A stretch of DNA of 64,000 bases, from the NCBI RefSeq assembly GCF_001613245.1, contig NZ_BDBZ01000046.1, positions 1 to 64,000 of the forward strand, written 5' to 3'. The notes under the pieces are model-generated. The model searched no databases and was not told the origin of the DNA. It saw only the letters and a list, made by a program, of their open reading frames with translations. Origin of the DNA: Nocardia speluncae NBRC 108251. Its GTDB lineage: Bacteria > Actinomycetota > Actinomycetes > Mycobacteriales > Mycobacteriaceae. The position numbers were made by a program, and so were the translations under genes. Positions 9,327 to 17,853 of this stretch are shown here, piece by piece (position 1 is the first letter of the stretch; the number at the start of each line of letters is the position of its first letter).

Positions 9327-10822
9327 GCGCTGCCGGACACCCGCCGGTCCTCCTGCTCGGTTCTGCGATAACCGCAGGCCCGGAACTGCTGGGCGGCAAA
9401 GCATGGAGCCTGCAACGGATGGCGGTGCTCGGGATCCCGGTCCCGCCGGCATTCGTCCTCACCACCGAGGTGTGCCGGCGGATGCACAGCGCGGGGGAGT
9501 CGCTACCTCCCGAGGTATGGGATGCGGTGCCCGCCGCGGTGGCGGAGCTGGAGACGGCCACCGGCCGTCGTTTCGGCGCCGGTCCGCGGCCGCTCCTCCT
9601 CTCCGTACGCTCAGGCGCGGCGACCAGCATGCCCGGGATGATGGACACCGTGCTCAACCTGGGTACGAACGACGAGGTCGAGCGGGCACTGGCCGATGAG
9701 TTCGGGGATACCGCATTCGCTGCGGACACCCATCGCCGGTTCCGCGCCCAGTTCGAGCAGGTGGTCGGCCGGACCCCGGTCGCGGACCCGTGGGAGCAGT
9801 TGCGTGGCGCGATCGAGGCGGTGATCGATTCGTGGCGTTCACCGCGCGCCGTCGGATATCGCGAGAGCCGCGGCCTGTCACACGACGCCGGGACAGCGGT
9901 CACTGTGCAAGCGATGGTCTTCGGCAATCTCGATGACCGTTCGGGGACCGGCGTGCTGTTCACCCGCAACCCGCTCTCCGGCGATGCCGAACCCTATGGC
10001 GAATGGCTGCCGCGTGGCCAGGGCGAGGATGTGGTGTCCGGCCGCGCCGACGCGCTCCCGCTCGCGGAGCTGGCCGCCGCGATGCCGGAGGTGCACGCCG
10101 ATCTGCTCGCCGCTGCGGCCCGGCTGGAGGCCGACGCTCGCGACGTGCAGGATATCGAGTTCACGGTGGAGAGGGGCGCGCTGTGGTTGCTGCAGTCACG
10201 GGTCGCCAAACGCACCCCGGAGGCCGCGATCCGGCATGCGGTACTCCTTCGGCAGGCCGGCCTGATCACCACCGGTGAAGCGCTCGACCGGGTGACGCCC
10301 GAACAGGCTCGCGCACTGCTGGACCCGCGGCTCGACCGCGCCGAGCCGGCCGCGACCGCCGCGGTGGCAACCGGCAAACCGGCGTGTCCGGGGATCGCCA
10401 CCGGTCGCGTCGTCACCGACTCCGGCGAAGCCGAGGAACGCGCGGACCGGGGTGAAGCGGTGATCCTCGCCCGGCCCACCACCGACCCCGACGATGTGAT
10501 GGCCATGTCGGTGGCCGCGGCGGTGATCACCGAACTCGGCGGGTCGACCTCGCACGCGGCGGTGGTCTGCCGTGAGATGGCCGTACCGTGCGTGGTCGGT
10601 TGCGGTACCGGATCGCTCATGGTGCTGGCCGGACAGACGGTCACCGTCGACGCGACAGCCGGAGCGGTGTATCCCGGCGAGCTCACCGTCGTCTCCGGCG
10701 CTCCGGCCGACGATCCCGATATCGCGCTGCTCACCCGATGGGCACGTGCGGAATCGCCTGACAGCGCAACGGGTTCACTACCCGATCTGCTCCTGCGACG
10801 CAAGATGGAGAGAGTTCGATGA
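9323..10822 (+). CDS. Pyruvate-phosphate-dikinase-like protein: ATP-grasp plus phosphohistidine domain, no PEP barrel
   Basis: 499 residues starting with GTG 9323, which overlaps the previous stop (GTGA) behind GGGAGGG. The N-terminus matches PPDK nucleotide-binding sequence: GGKAWSLQRM near 20-30, SVRSGAATSMPGMMDTVLNLG, VQAMVFGNLDDRSGTGVLFTR, and DIEFTVERGALWLLQSR. The C-terminal quarter is a phosphohistidine swivelling domain with GGSTSHAAVVCREM, whose His is the phosphate carrier. The C-terminal PEP/pyruvate-binding TIM barrel of complete PPDK (about 340 residues) is missing. It should therefore make an enzyme-bound phosphohistidine from ATP and pass it to another acceptor. The next gene, coupled by ATGA, is the obvious partner. 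The architecture recalls split enzymes such as phenylphosphate synthase and the CreH/CreI pair. Confidence 0.8.
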   Translation: MSAAGHPPVLLLGSAITAGPELLGGKAWSLQRMAVLGIPVPPAFVLTTEVCRRMHSAGESLPPEVWDAVPAAVAELETATGRRFGAGPRPLLLSVRSGAATSMPGMMDTVLNLGTNDEVERALADEFGDTAFAADTHRRFRAQFEQVVGRTPVADPWEQLRGAIEAVIDSWRSPRAVGYRESRGLSHDAGTAVTVQAMVFGNLDDRSGTGVLFTRNPLSGDAEPYGEWLPRGQGEDVVSGRADALPLAELAAAMPEVHADLLAAAARLEADARDVQDIEFTVERGALWLLQSRVAKRTPEAAIRHAVLLRQAGLITTGEALDRVTPEQARALLDPRLDRAEPAATAAVATGKPACPGIATGRVVTDSGEAEERADRGEAVILARPTTDPDDVMAMSVAAAVITELGGSTSHAAVVCREMAVPCVVGCGTGSLMVLAGQTVTVDATAGAVYPGELTVVSGAPADDPDIALLTRWARAESPDSATGSLPDLLLRRKMERVR

Positions 10823-12429
10823 GCACCCGTGAAATTGTCGAGGAAACGCTCGATAACACGACGATCGACCCCGCGGTCACCTGGACCACCGGCAATGTCG
10901 CGGAGGCATTTCCGGGTGTGTTCACCACATTGGGGTTCACCTTCATCAACGCGTCGGTGGAATTGGCGACCCGCACCACGTTCCGGAATCTGGGTGTCCT
11001 CACCGGGAGTCAAGTCCATGTTCCCGATCGGCCGGAGGACATGTTCTGGACATTGTTCGCCGGGCGGGCCGCGGCCAATATCGACAAGTTCCGGGAGATC
11101 GCGAACATCACCCCCGGTACCTCGGCGACGGCGGTGGAACAGCAGCTCTTCGGTTACGTACGACCGGAGACGGTCGACGCGAACAGCGCTCGGCGCTATC
11201 CCGTCATCGTGGTGAAAGCGCCGGCGGCGGTGCTCCGGCTACCCAAGCGCCACGATGCCGAATTCGCCGGACTGCGCCGCTGGCGGCTCGCCCATCTGGA
11301 CGGTATCGACACGCTCGACCACGCGGGATGCGTCGAACTGCTCGACGACGCGCGACAGCGTTTCCAGCGCATGCTGACCGCGCATATGCTCGTCGCGTTC
11401 GTCAGCTCCGGGCTCGCGGACCGGGTCACCGATATGCTGGCCGGGCTCGACCTGGCCCACCTCGCGCCGGCGCTGCTGTCCGGGGTCGGATCGGACGAGA
11501 GCGAGATCGCGCATGATCTGTGGGCGCTGGCGCATGACGAGATCGGGCTGCGTGAGTTCACCGACCGGCACGGCTACCACGGCACCAACGAGGGGCAGCT
11601 GTCCGGTGTCACCTGGCGGGAGGATCCCACCCCGGTACTCAACCGGCTCGCCGACTACCGGGCTGTCGCCGCGGACAGTCCACGGGCGCCGCGCAATCGG
11701 AGCCGGGAACAGATCGAGACCCGGGCGCGTGCTCTGGCCGAGCTCCAGGCGGCCCTGCCCAGGCGCAAGCGTCGCGGCGCGGCCCGGTATGTGCGGTGGG
11801 CCGCCCGCTGGATCGCGCTACGCGAGCAGGGCAAGGCCGGGTATCTGCTGACCTTCGATATTGCCCGCGCTGCTATGCGGCGGCAGGGTGCCCTGCTGGT
11901 CGAAGCGGGCGTAATCGACGATATCGACGATGTCTTCCACCTGTCCTACGACGACGTGTGCGCGGGGGTCACCGGTGACCGGCGCGTACTGGTCGCGGCC
12001 CGCCGGGCACAGTACGACGAGCGTTGCGATTACCGGCTGCCGCAGGCGTGGGCCGGTGTACCGCAGCTGATCAAGTCCGGCGAGACCGAGGCTCCCGCCC
12101 TGGATGTCTCCGGCGTCGTGACCGGTGTGGCGGCCAGCGGTGGTGTGGTGGAGGGCCGGGCTCGGGTGGTCCGCGATCCCTCGACCACCGAACTGGACGA
12201 CGGCGATATTCTCGTCTGCGAAACGACCGACCCGAGCTGGGTGTCGCTGTTCCTCGTCGCCGCCGGAGTTGTCACCGACTACGGCGGTCTGCTCAGCCAC
12301 GGGCCGATCGTGGCCCGCGAACTCGGAATCCCCTGTGTCTGTGGCACCGAGAACGGCAGCTACCGGATCCGCGACGGCCAGCACATCCGGCTGGACGGTG
12401 ATGCAGGCACTGTCACCGTCCTCGGATGA
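10819..12429 (+). CDS. PEP-utilizer/rifampicin-phosphotransferase-like subunit with a phosphohistidine domain
   Basis: 536 residues from ATG 10819 (ATGA overlap). The start GNVAEAFPGVFTTLGFTF resembles the acceptor-binding middle domain of rifampicin phosphotransferases and the large subunit of phenylphosphate synthase. A long helical middle follows. The C-terminus is a swivelling domain with GGLLSHGPIVARELGIPCVCG, whose His should carry phosphate. It has no ATP-grasp domain of its own, so it probably works with the preceding gene product. The likely chemistry is phosphorylation of a small-molecule hydroxyl using ATP. The substrate is unknown; the neighbouring P450 gene makes an aromatic or terpenoid alcohol plausible but unproven. 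Confidence 0.75.
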   Translation: MSTREIVEETLDNTTIDPAVTWTTGNVAEAFPGVFTTLGFTFINASVELATRTTFRNLGVLTGSQVHVPDRPEDMFWTLFAGRAAANIDKFREIANITPGTSATAVEQQLFGYVRPETVDANSARRYPVIVVKAPAAVLRLPKRHDAEFAGLRRWRLAHLDGIDTLDHAGCVELLDDARQRFQRMLTAHMLVAFVSSGLADRVTDMLAGLDLAHLAPALLSGVGSDESEIAHDLWALAHDEIGLREFTDRHGYHGTNEGQLSGVTWREDPTPVLNRLADYRAVAADSPRAPRNRSREQIETRARALAELQAALPRRKRRGAARYVRWAARWIALREQGKAGYLLTFDIARAAMRRQGALLVEAGVIDDIDDVFHLSYDDVCAGVTGDRRVLVAARRAQYDERCDYRLPQAWAGVPQLIKSGETEAPALDVSGVVTGVAASGGVVEGRARVVRDPSTTELDDGDILVCETTDPSWVSLFLVAAGVVTDYGGLLSHGPIVARELGIPCVCGTENGSYRIRDGQHIRLDGDAGTVTVLG

Positions 12430-12491
12430 GCCGACGGTGCGGCACCGCACCCGGCTTGCCGGCCGGTGGGCCGGGTGCGTACCGGCAGTGG

Positions 12492-13124
12492 CTACCAGAG
12501 GACGCCCCGCAGCAGAGCTGTGAGTTGGTCGATCATCGGCTCGAGCCGGTCCTCGGCTCCGACGAACCCCGCGTACATGCTCATTCCCCACACCACGGCG
12601 ATGAGTACCTCGGTGGCGGTCGCGATATCGACATCCGGCCCGATGGTCCCGTCTGCCGCGGCGGCCTCGAGTGCCGGCCGGATGAAGCCGCGCACGTTAT
12701 CGATCTGTTCCTCGGCCCAGTCGGCGAGTTCCGGATTGCGCAGCGCGTCGAACAGCGAAACCGCGAGAAACCTGACGTAGGTGCGGTTCTCGGAATCGCC
12801 GCGCATGGTGATACGCAGGAATGCGGCCATCCGATCGGCGAGGTCGGACGCTGCTCCGGCATCGGCGATCCCGGCGGTGATCACATTGTCCTTATCGGCT
12901 TCGAACAGTGTGCGGTAGAGCTTGTCCTTGCTCCGGAAGTAATGGTTGATATTGGTGCGGGTCACCCCGGCCCGGGTCGCGATACCGGAGAGTGTCGCGC
13001 GGTCGTAGCCGACTTCGCTGAACAGTTCACGCGCCGCCCGCAATATGGCATCCCGCGTTTGCGCTCCGTCCGATCCGGGCGGTCGCCCGCGGCCACGCCG
13101 GGGTCGCGCTGCCGAGCCGGTCAT
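12492..13124 (-). CDS. TetR-family transcriptional regulator
   Basis: 210 residues from ATG 13124, with GGGAG 9 bp upstream; the open frame extends 59 codons further but without a better start. After a basic tail (RPRRGRGRPPG) comes a canonical TetR helix-turn-helix: AILRAARELFSEVGYDRATLSGIATRAGVTRTNINHYFRSK. The C-terminal ligand domain ends in LRGVLW. It converges on the dikinase operon (62-bp gap) and diverges from the P450 gene. A perfect palindrome between the two starts is its probable operator. Confidence 0.88.
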   Translation of the reverse strand: MTGSAARPRRGRGRPPGSDGAQTRDAILRAARELFSEVGYDRATLSGIATRAGVTRTNINHYFRSKDKLYRTLFEADKDNVITAGIADAGAASDLADRMAAFLRITMRGDSENRTYVRFLAVSLFDALRNPELADWAEEQIDNVRGFIRPALEAAAADGTIGPDVDIATATEVLIAVVWGMSMYAGFVGAEDRLEPMIDQLTALLRGVLW

Positions 13125-13227
13125 CACCGCGCTCCCTCTCGTCGGCCGCTTCCCGGGGGCTGTCTCCGCTCGGGATATCGCCCCGCAGCGACAACTCGCG
13201 GTGGACACACCTTCCGCACGGACAGCA

Positions 13228-13250
13228 CCGGACAGAGTGTAGCTGTCCGG
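13228..13250. promoter_or_regulatory. Palindromic operator between TetR and P450 genes
   Basis: CCGGACAG-N7-CTGTCCGG is a perfect 8-bp inverted repeat lying 104 bp upstream of the TetR start and 119 bp upstream of the P450 start. Size and position suit a TetR dimer controlling both divergent genes. Assignment to this TetR is by proximity. Confidence 0.55.
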
Positions 13251-13368
13251 TTTCCCTTGGTCCGCAAGCAGTCTCGTCGGATTCGCGGCGCCTATTCGCA
13301 AGCCCCGGGATCCGACCGCAGTTCTGGCTCTCGTTCGCTGTCCGCAACCGCTGTCTGGAGTTCATTTC

Positions 13369-14616
13369 TTGAGCAACATCCCACCTGAAACGCCTGCCCC
13401 GTCCTGCCCCGTCCGTCCGATCTCCCCATTCGATTCCGACGATCCACGGATGCCGCTGTTCGCGCCGGAATTCGCCGCCGCTCCCCATACCTACTACCGC
13501 GAAATGCGAAAGCAGTACGAGTCTTTGATGCCGGTAGAACTGGCGCCGGGAGTACCCGCGACGCTGGTGATCGATTACCGGACCGCGGTGCGGATCCTGA
13601 ACGATCCGGAGCATTTCCCGGCCGATCCGCGCACCTGGCAGCAGGGTATGCCCGCCGATTGCCCCGTCCTGCCGATGATGGAATGGCGTCCGATGGCGAC
13701 CCGCAGTGCCGGGGCGGAGGCAGCCCGCTTTCGCCGGGCCACCACCGAGAGTGTCGATGAGGTCGATCTCTACGCACTGCACACCACGGTGGAAGAGATC
13801 GCCATCTCGCTGATCAACACCTTCTGCGAGGACGGCAGCGCCGATCTGATCAGCCAGTACACCTTTCCGCTGATCTTCGGAGTGCTCAATGTGCTGTTCG
13901 GCTGCCCGCCGGAGGTCGGCCAGAAAATGGCGGCCGGGATGGCGGCGATCGTCGAAGGGGTCGACGCCGATCACGGGAATATGATGATCAGCGAAGCGAT
14001 GCTGGAGCTGGTGGCCCTGAAGCGGGCCGAGCCCGGTGACGATATAACCTCGGCGCTGCTGCGGCATCCGGCCGAGCTCGACGATCTGGAGATGGTCCAC
14101 CAGTTGGCCAGTCAGTACGGCGCGGGGATCGAATTCCAGCAGAATTTCATCGTCAACACGCTGCTGTTCATCCTCACCGACGACCGGTTGGGCGGTGGTG
14201 TGCTGGGCGGGAGCCTGTCCACCCGGGAGGCACTCGACCATGTTCTCTTCAACGACCCACCCTTGGCGAACTACCTGCTCACCTACCCGCGGCAGCCGAT
14301 CCTGATCGATGACGCCTGGCTGCCCGCCCATCAACCGATCGTCGTCAGTATCGCGGCCTGCAACAATGATCCGAGGGTCCGCGGTGGTGATCGCACCGGC
14401 AACCGGTCCCATCTCGCTTGGGGTGTCGGCCCCCGTACCTGTCCAGCCCAGTCCATGGCGTACCTCATCGCGCAGGACGCCATCGACCAACTGCTCGATG
14501 CACTTCCCGAGATCCGGTCGACCGAACCCCCGACCTGGCGGCCCGGGCCCTTCCACCGGTCGCTGACCTCGTTGCGGGTGGAGTTCCCGGCATCGTCGCC
14601 ACTGCACAGATCCTGA
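13369..14616 (+). CDS. Cytochrome P450, CYP157-like, lacking the ExxR motif
   Basis: 415 residues from TTG 13369, with GGAG 8 bp upstream. The heme-binding loop is WGVGPRTCPAQ with the thiolate ligand Cys358. The early segment ELAPGVPATLVIDYRTAVRIL resembles Streptomyces CYP157 proteins. The K-helix ExxR motif, almost universal in P450s, is replaced by His-Val-Leu-Phe at 291-294; CYP157C1 is a known example lacking ExxR. The I-helix has YGAGIEFQQN instead of the usual AGxET-type oxygen-activation motif. No ferredoxin or reductase gene is adjacent, so electron partners would come from elsewhere. It may modify the same compound as the dikinase-like operon, but this is inferred from position only. 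Confidence 0.85.
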   Translation: MSNIPPETPAPSCPVRPISPFDSDDPRMPLFAPEFAAAPHTYYREMRKQYESLMPVELAPGVPATLVIDYRTAVRILNDPEHFPADPRTWQQGMPADCPVLPMMEWRPMATRSAGAEAARFRRATTESVDEVDLYALHTTVEEIAISLINTFCEDGSADLISQYTFPLIFGVLNVLFGCPPEVGQKMAAGMAAIVEGVDADHGNMMISEAMLELVALKRAEPGDDITSALLRHPAELDDLEMVHQLASQYGAGIEFQQNFIVNTLLFILTDDRLGGGVLGGSLSTREALDHVLFNDPPLANYLLTYPRQPILIDDAWLPAHQPIVVSIAACNNDPRVRGGDRTGNRSHLAWGVGPRTCPAQSMAYLIAQDAIDQLLDALPEIRSTEPPTWRPGPFHRSLTSLRVEFPASSPLHRS

Positions 14617-14623
14617 TCACGGT

Positions 14624-14699
14624 CCGGCCCGCCTGGAGGCGGGCCGGTGGGTGGTCGAACACCGCAGGCCGGGACGATCTCGGTCCCGGCCTGCGGTGT
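14624..14699. terminator. Two strong hairpins downstream of the P450 gene
   Basis: CCGGCCCGCC-TGGA-GGCGGGCCGG (14624-14647) is a perfect 10-bp stem. At 14659-14699 a second hairpin has perfect 16-bp arms starting ACACCGCAGG around a 9-nt loop. No T-run follows either, as is usual for actinobacterial terminators. They lie 8-83 bp after the P450 stop and before the opposing ROK-like gene, consistent with termination. Confidence 0.65.
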
Positions 14700-14779
14700 C
14701 GCCCGGTCGGTTCGCCTTCAGGCGAGGCTGTGCGCGTGATGATTCGGGTTCGGCGCCCCGCCCGGCCGGGCGGCGTCCC

Positions 14780-15325
14780 TCACGTGTATCCGATGTCCTG
14801 ATAACGCCATCGAATACTTTGGTGGGTGCAGGCCCTGGGTGGGATCGGTGAGCCTTCCGGGGTCCTGGCTGTAATGCGGGCTCGCGGGTACAAGAAGATT
14901 TCGACGGGCCGGTGCTCATTGGCGAGCTGGGTGAGAATACCGGCCCCTATCAGTGCCAATTCCTCTGAAGGCAGCCCGCCGGTATGGGATTCGGCGAGCG
15001 ATACACACGTGCGATACGGCGCGACATAGATCGCAGCGGCCGGAAAGGTGCGCTGCACCGCGCTCTTCAGCTCACTGCCCGTCGGCCACTGCGCGGCGGT
15101 AGTCGGTATGGGGGCGGCGAATGTATCGCTGCCCGGATCGAGGCTGGCGATTCCGATTGCTGCTATTTCGTCGTCACCGGCGACATCGAGAAGCAGATCG
15201 CGGCATACGATCCAGCCGTCGAGTGGCGGTATGGGCACGCGTACCACGAGCACGGGCAGATCTTCATCGGTGATGCGGGCGGCCGCAATCCCTTTGATTC
15301 CGACTTCCAGTGCGAGCGATTTCAT
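14780..15325 (-). pseudogene. Truncated ROK-family (glucokinase-like) protein
   Basis: 181 residues, beginning MKSLALEVGIKGIAAARITD and continuing with CRDLLLDVAGDDEIAAIGIA, as in actinobacterial ROK sugar kinases of about 300 residues. The phosphate-binding DxGGT of the family is degraded to EVGIK. The C-terminal zinc motif region is absent, and the final 30 residues (after LANEHRPVEIF) look unrelated. Key kinase residues are missing, so it is probably a decayed gene or a non-catalytic relic. No clear ribosome-binding site precedes the start. Confidence 0.5.
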
Positions 15326-15687
15326 TTGTTTACCGCGGAGGCCGTGAGAGGTTCGGATGATTCGTGGCCGTCTGCGGAAGCTGCTTTCATTGCGGTCCGC
15401 ACTGCACCTCCAGAAAAATTACATGTCGTAACGTATCGTAGGAGTGCAATCTCCTGGTCGTCAACCGAATGTTGCTCGGGATTGCCCTTGGTGTCGAGGA
15501 AACGGTGTGGACCGGATGTCATACGGCCGGGCATCGGCATTTCCGTATTCGGATCGCCCTCTCAGGTGTGATCAGGGCCGCGTCCGCAGCCGCCGCTCCG
15601 CTGGAGAGGCGGCTGTCGCGGTAGGTGGGCGCTCGCAGCGCCGCGTCGCGCACCGGCCCGGTCGTCTACTCCGGTTCGGAGAAGGTA
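15326..15687. other. Intergenic region upstream of the ABC transporter operon
   Basis: No convincing gene, repeat or RNA element was seen in these 360 bp. The promoter and operator of the following operon begin at its right edge. Confidence 0.4.
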
Positions 15688-15737
15688 TTGACTATGTTTC
15701 ACATCACATATACAAACGTTCATATACCTGAGGAGGT
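15688..15737 (+). promoter_or_regulatory. Promoter, operator and ribosome-binding site of the ABC importer operon
   Basis: TTGACT (15688-15693) is a -35-like box. A -10-like TACAAA (15711-15716) sits 17 bp later, inside the sequence ACAAACGTTCATATA (15712-15726). That 15-bp sequence recurs exactly in front of the amidohydrolase operon at 22621-22635, next to a TetR gene. A repressor bound here would cover the -10 region. AGGAGG (15731-15736) gives a strong ribosome-binding site for ATG 15741. Confidence 0.6.
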
Positions 15738-15740
15738 TGT

Positions 15741-16970
15741 ATGTCGGAGGTCATCAGCGCACGTTTCTCGCGCCGGACGGCACTCGCCGGGTTCGGCGCC
15801 CTGGCCGCGGCCGGTGCGCTCGCGCTCAGTGGCTGCGGGCGCGGGGCCGGGGCCACAGGGCAAGTGGGGGTGGGGTGGATCGAACCGAAGACGGGGCGAC
15901 TCGCCGCCGCGTACAAGCCGATCTATGTGGGTGGGAGGCTGGCACTCGAGGACATCACGGCCGGCGGCGGCCTCCTCGGTGAGATGGCCGGGCTCACCGA
16001 GATCGATGACAAGGGCAGTCCTTCGACACAAGCGGCGATCGCCCGGCGCGTGGTCGGCGCCGAACCCTCTTTTGTCGTCGGCCCGACAGGGAGTTCGCAG
16101 GTGCTCGCCTCGGCGAGCGCTCTGGCCCAGAAGGCATTCATCCAGTCGGGCTGGGGTGGCAGTGCAAATCTGGGAAACGGGAAGGAATTCCCGTACTTCT
16201 ATCAGCTCGTCTACAACACCACCCAGCAGGCCGAGGCCGCCGTGCGATTCCTTCGGGAAGCGCGTGACAAGAAACGGATCGGTCTGATCGTGGAGAACTC
16301 CGAGTTCGGAGAGTCGATCAGGACGGCTGCCATCGACTATCTGGCATCCGAGTACTCGGCCACCCCGGTCGCAGTGGAGACCTTCGAGGTCGACGCGAAC
16401 GACCTGACCCCCTACGTCCGCAAACTGGAAGCCGCGAAGGTCGACGGGCTGGGGCTTTTCACCGGTCAGCCGCAGGCCACCATTCTGATTCTGCGCGCCA
16501 TGCGCGCGAGCGGTTTCGCCCCGACGATCGTGTCCCACGACCTGAACTACGTCGATGCGCTGTCGGAATTCCGTGGTGAACTGCTGGACAACTTCTTCGG
16601 CACGACGTATCGCGGGTTGACCTACACCGCCACCGAGACCCCGCACGAGCGGGTCACCGCCCTCGCGGGGCGCATCGCTGAGCACCCCGACACCGCAGGT
16701 CTCGGCTATTCCGCCATCACGAGTCCGTATTTCGACTACCTCACCTTGATGGCCGATCTCGTCGCTCAGGAGAACACCGCCGACCCGCGTGCACTGAAGA
16801 AGGCGCTCGACGCAGTTGCGGGCTATCAAGGTGTGCGCTCGAAGATCAGCTTCACCGCCGACAACCACACCGGCATCGCCGACGAGGAGATCACGATCGG
16901 AACGCTGACCTCGGCGCTGGAACCCGAGTCGCTGGGTGGCTTGCTGCGTCGCCGGGCCGACGGGCTGTGA
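15741..16970 (+). CDS. Substrate-binding lipoprotein of a branched-chain-amino-acid-type ABC importer
   Basis: 409 residues. The N-terminus has a twin-arginine-like SRRTALAGF, a hydrophobic stretch and a lipobox LSGC near residue 30, so it should be an exported, lipid-anchored protein. The mature part is a periplasmic-binding fold of the Leu/Ile/Val (HAAT) type: WIEPKTGRLAAAYKP, VVGPTGSSQVLASASAL, and KKRIGLIVENSEFGESIRTAA. Such proteins in catabolic loci often bind aromatic or short-chain carboxylates or amides rather than amino acids. It heads an operon with two permease genes, ATPases and an acyl-CoA synthetase, so an organic acid activated to a CoA thioester is a reasonable guess. Confidence 0.85.
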   Translation: MSEVISARFSRRTALAGFGALAAAGALALSGCGRGAGATGQVGVGWIEPKTGRLAAAYKPIYVGGRLALEDITAGGGLLGEMAGLTEIDDKGSPSTQAAIARRVVGAEPSFVVGPTGSSQVLASASALAQKAFIQSGWGGSANLGNGKEFPYFYQLVYNTTQQAEAAVRFLREARDKKRIGLIVENSEFGESIRTAAIDYLASEYSATPVAVETFEVDANDLTPYVRKLEAAKVDGLGLFTGQPQATILILRAMRASGFAPTIVSHDLNYVDALSEFRGELLDNFFGTTYRGLTYTATETPHERVTALAGRIAEHPDTAGLGYSAITSPYFDYLTLMADLVAQENTADPRALKKALDAVAGYQGVRSKISFTADNHTGIADEEITIGTLTSALEPESLGGLLRRRADGL

Positions 16971-16977
16971 GACAGGA

Positions 16978-17853
16978 ATGCTGACAGATATCATCGTGCC
17001 GGGGTTGACCTTCGGCAGTATCTACGCGCTCATCGCGATGAGTTTCAATGTCTCGTATCGGCCGACCAATGTGGTCAACTTCGCGCAGGGCGAGCTGGTG
17101 ATGGTCGGTGCGATGGTGGTCGCGGCGACCGCGCTCGGTGGACTGCCGTGGGGGTTGGCCGCCGTGGCCGTCATGGTCCTCGTCGGCGCGATAGCGTTGG
17201 TGGAGGAGCGGATCGCGGTGACGCCCGTATTGCGTCGGTCCAGTCACGCAACCGGCTGGGTCATCACCACCCTGGCGTTCTCTTTGGTGATCGGCGAGGT
17301 GGCCGGCAAACTGTGGACCGATCAGCCGCGCGCTGTCGAACCGCCCGCGCCGTTGTCGCTGGACCGGATCGAACTGGCAGGGGCGAGTTTCAACACCTAT
17401 CAGGTCGCGGTGGTCGTCGCAGCGGTGCTGGTCATGCTCGTACTGCAACGCATCGACCGGACACCGCTCGGATGTGCGATGCGAGCCGTCGCCGCCGACC
17501 GCGATGGCGCCCGCCTGCGTGGCGTGGATCCGTCCTCGCTGACCCGGCAATCGTTTTTCATCAGTGGTGCGCTCGCCGGGCTGGCCGGGCTCCTGGCCGC
17601 CCCTTTGCTGCTGGCTTCTCTCGGCATGGGGCTGGCGCTTCTCATCAAAGGGTTCGCCACCCTGGCCATCGGCGGTATCGGATCGAACAAGGGAGCGCTG
17701 CTCGCGGGCTGGACTCTCGGCCTGGTGGAGGCCATCGGGACCAACTATGTGAGTCCCGGGCTCCAGAACGTGGTGCTGTTCGCCTTCATGCTCGTGTTCC
17801 TGTTGATTCGCCCGAACGGGGTCCTGGGCCAGAAGGTGATGCGCCATGTCTGA
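16978..17853 (+). CDS. LivH-type ABC permease
   Basis: 291 residues from ATG 16978, seven bases after the previous stop. The start LTDIIVPGLTFGSIYALIAMSFNVSYR is typical of LivH permeases, followed by NVVNFAQGELVMVGAM. About eight hydrophobic membrane segments can be counted, with GIGSNKGALLAGWTLGLVEA near the C-terminus. It would pair with the LivM domain of the next protein to form the membrane channel. It overlaps the next gene by 8 bp. Confidence 0.88.
   Translation: MLTDIIVPGLTFGSIYALIAMSFNVSYRPTNVVNFAQGELVMVGAMVVAATALGGLPWGLAAVAVMVLVGAIALVEERIAVTPVLRRSSHATGWVITTLAFSLVIGEVAGKLWTDQPRAVEPPAPLSLDRIELAGASFNTYQVAVVVAAVLVMLVLQRIDRTPLGCAMRAVAADRDGARLRGVDPSSLTRQSFFISGALAGLAGLLAAPLLLASLGMGLALLIKGFATLAIGGIGSNKGALLAGWTLGLVEAIGTNYVSPGLQNVVLFAFMLVFLLIRPNGVLGQKVMRHV

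Noticed and set aside
8187..9452. 421-residue leftward frame over the lipocalin-like and small genes
   Set aside because: Opposite to genes with proper ribosome-binding sites and coupled stops; composition is that of an antisense frame.
12426..13388. 320-residue rightward frame over the TetR gene
   Set aside because: Antisense to a clear TetR gene with good helix-turn-helix; no domain of its own.
13027..14607. 526-residue leftward frame over the P450 gene
   Set aside because: Antisense to the P450, Gln/Gly/Arg-rich and without motifs.
15720..16994. 424-residue leftward frame over the ABC binding protein
   Set aside because: The rightward frame has a signal peptide, lipobox and family motifs; the leftward one has none.
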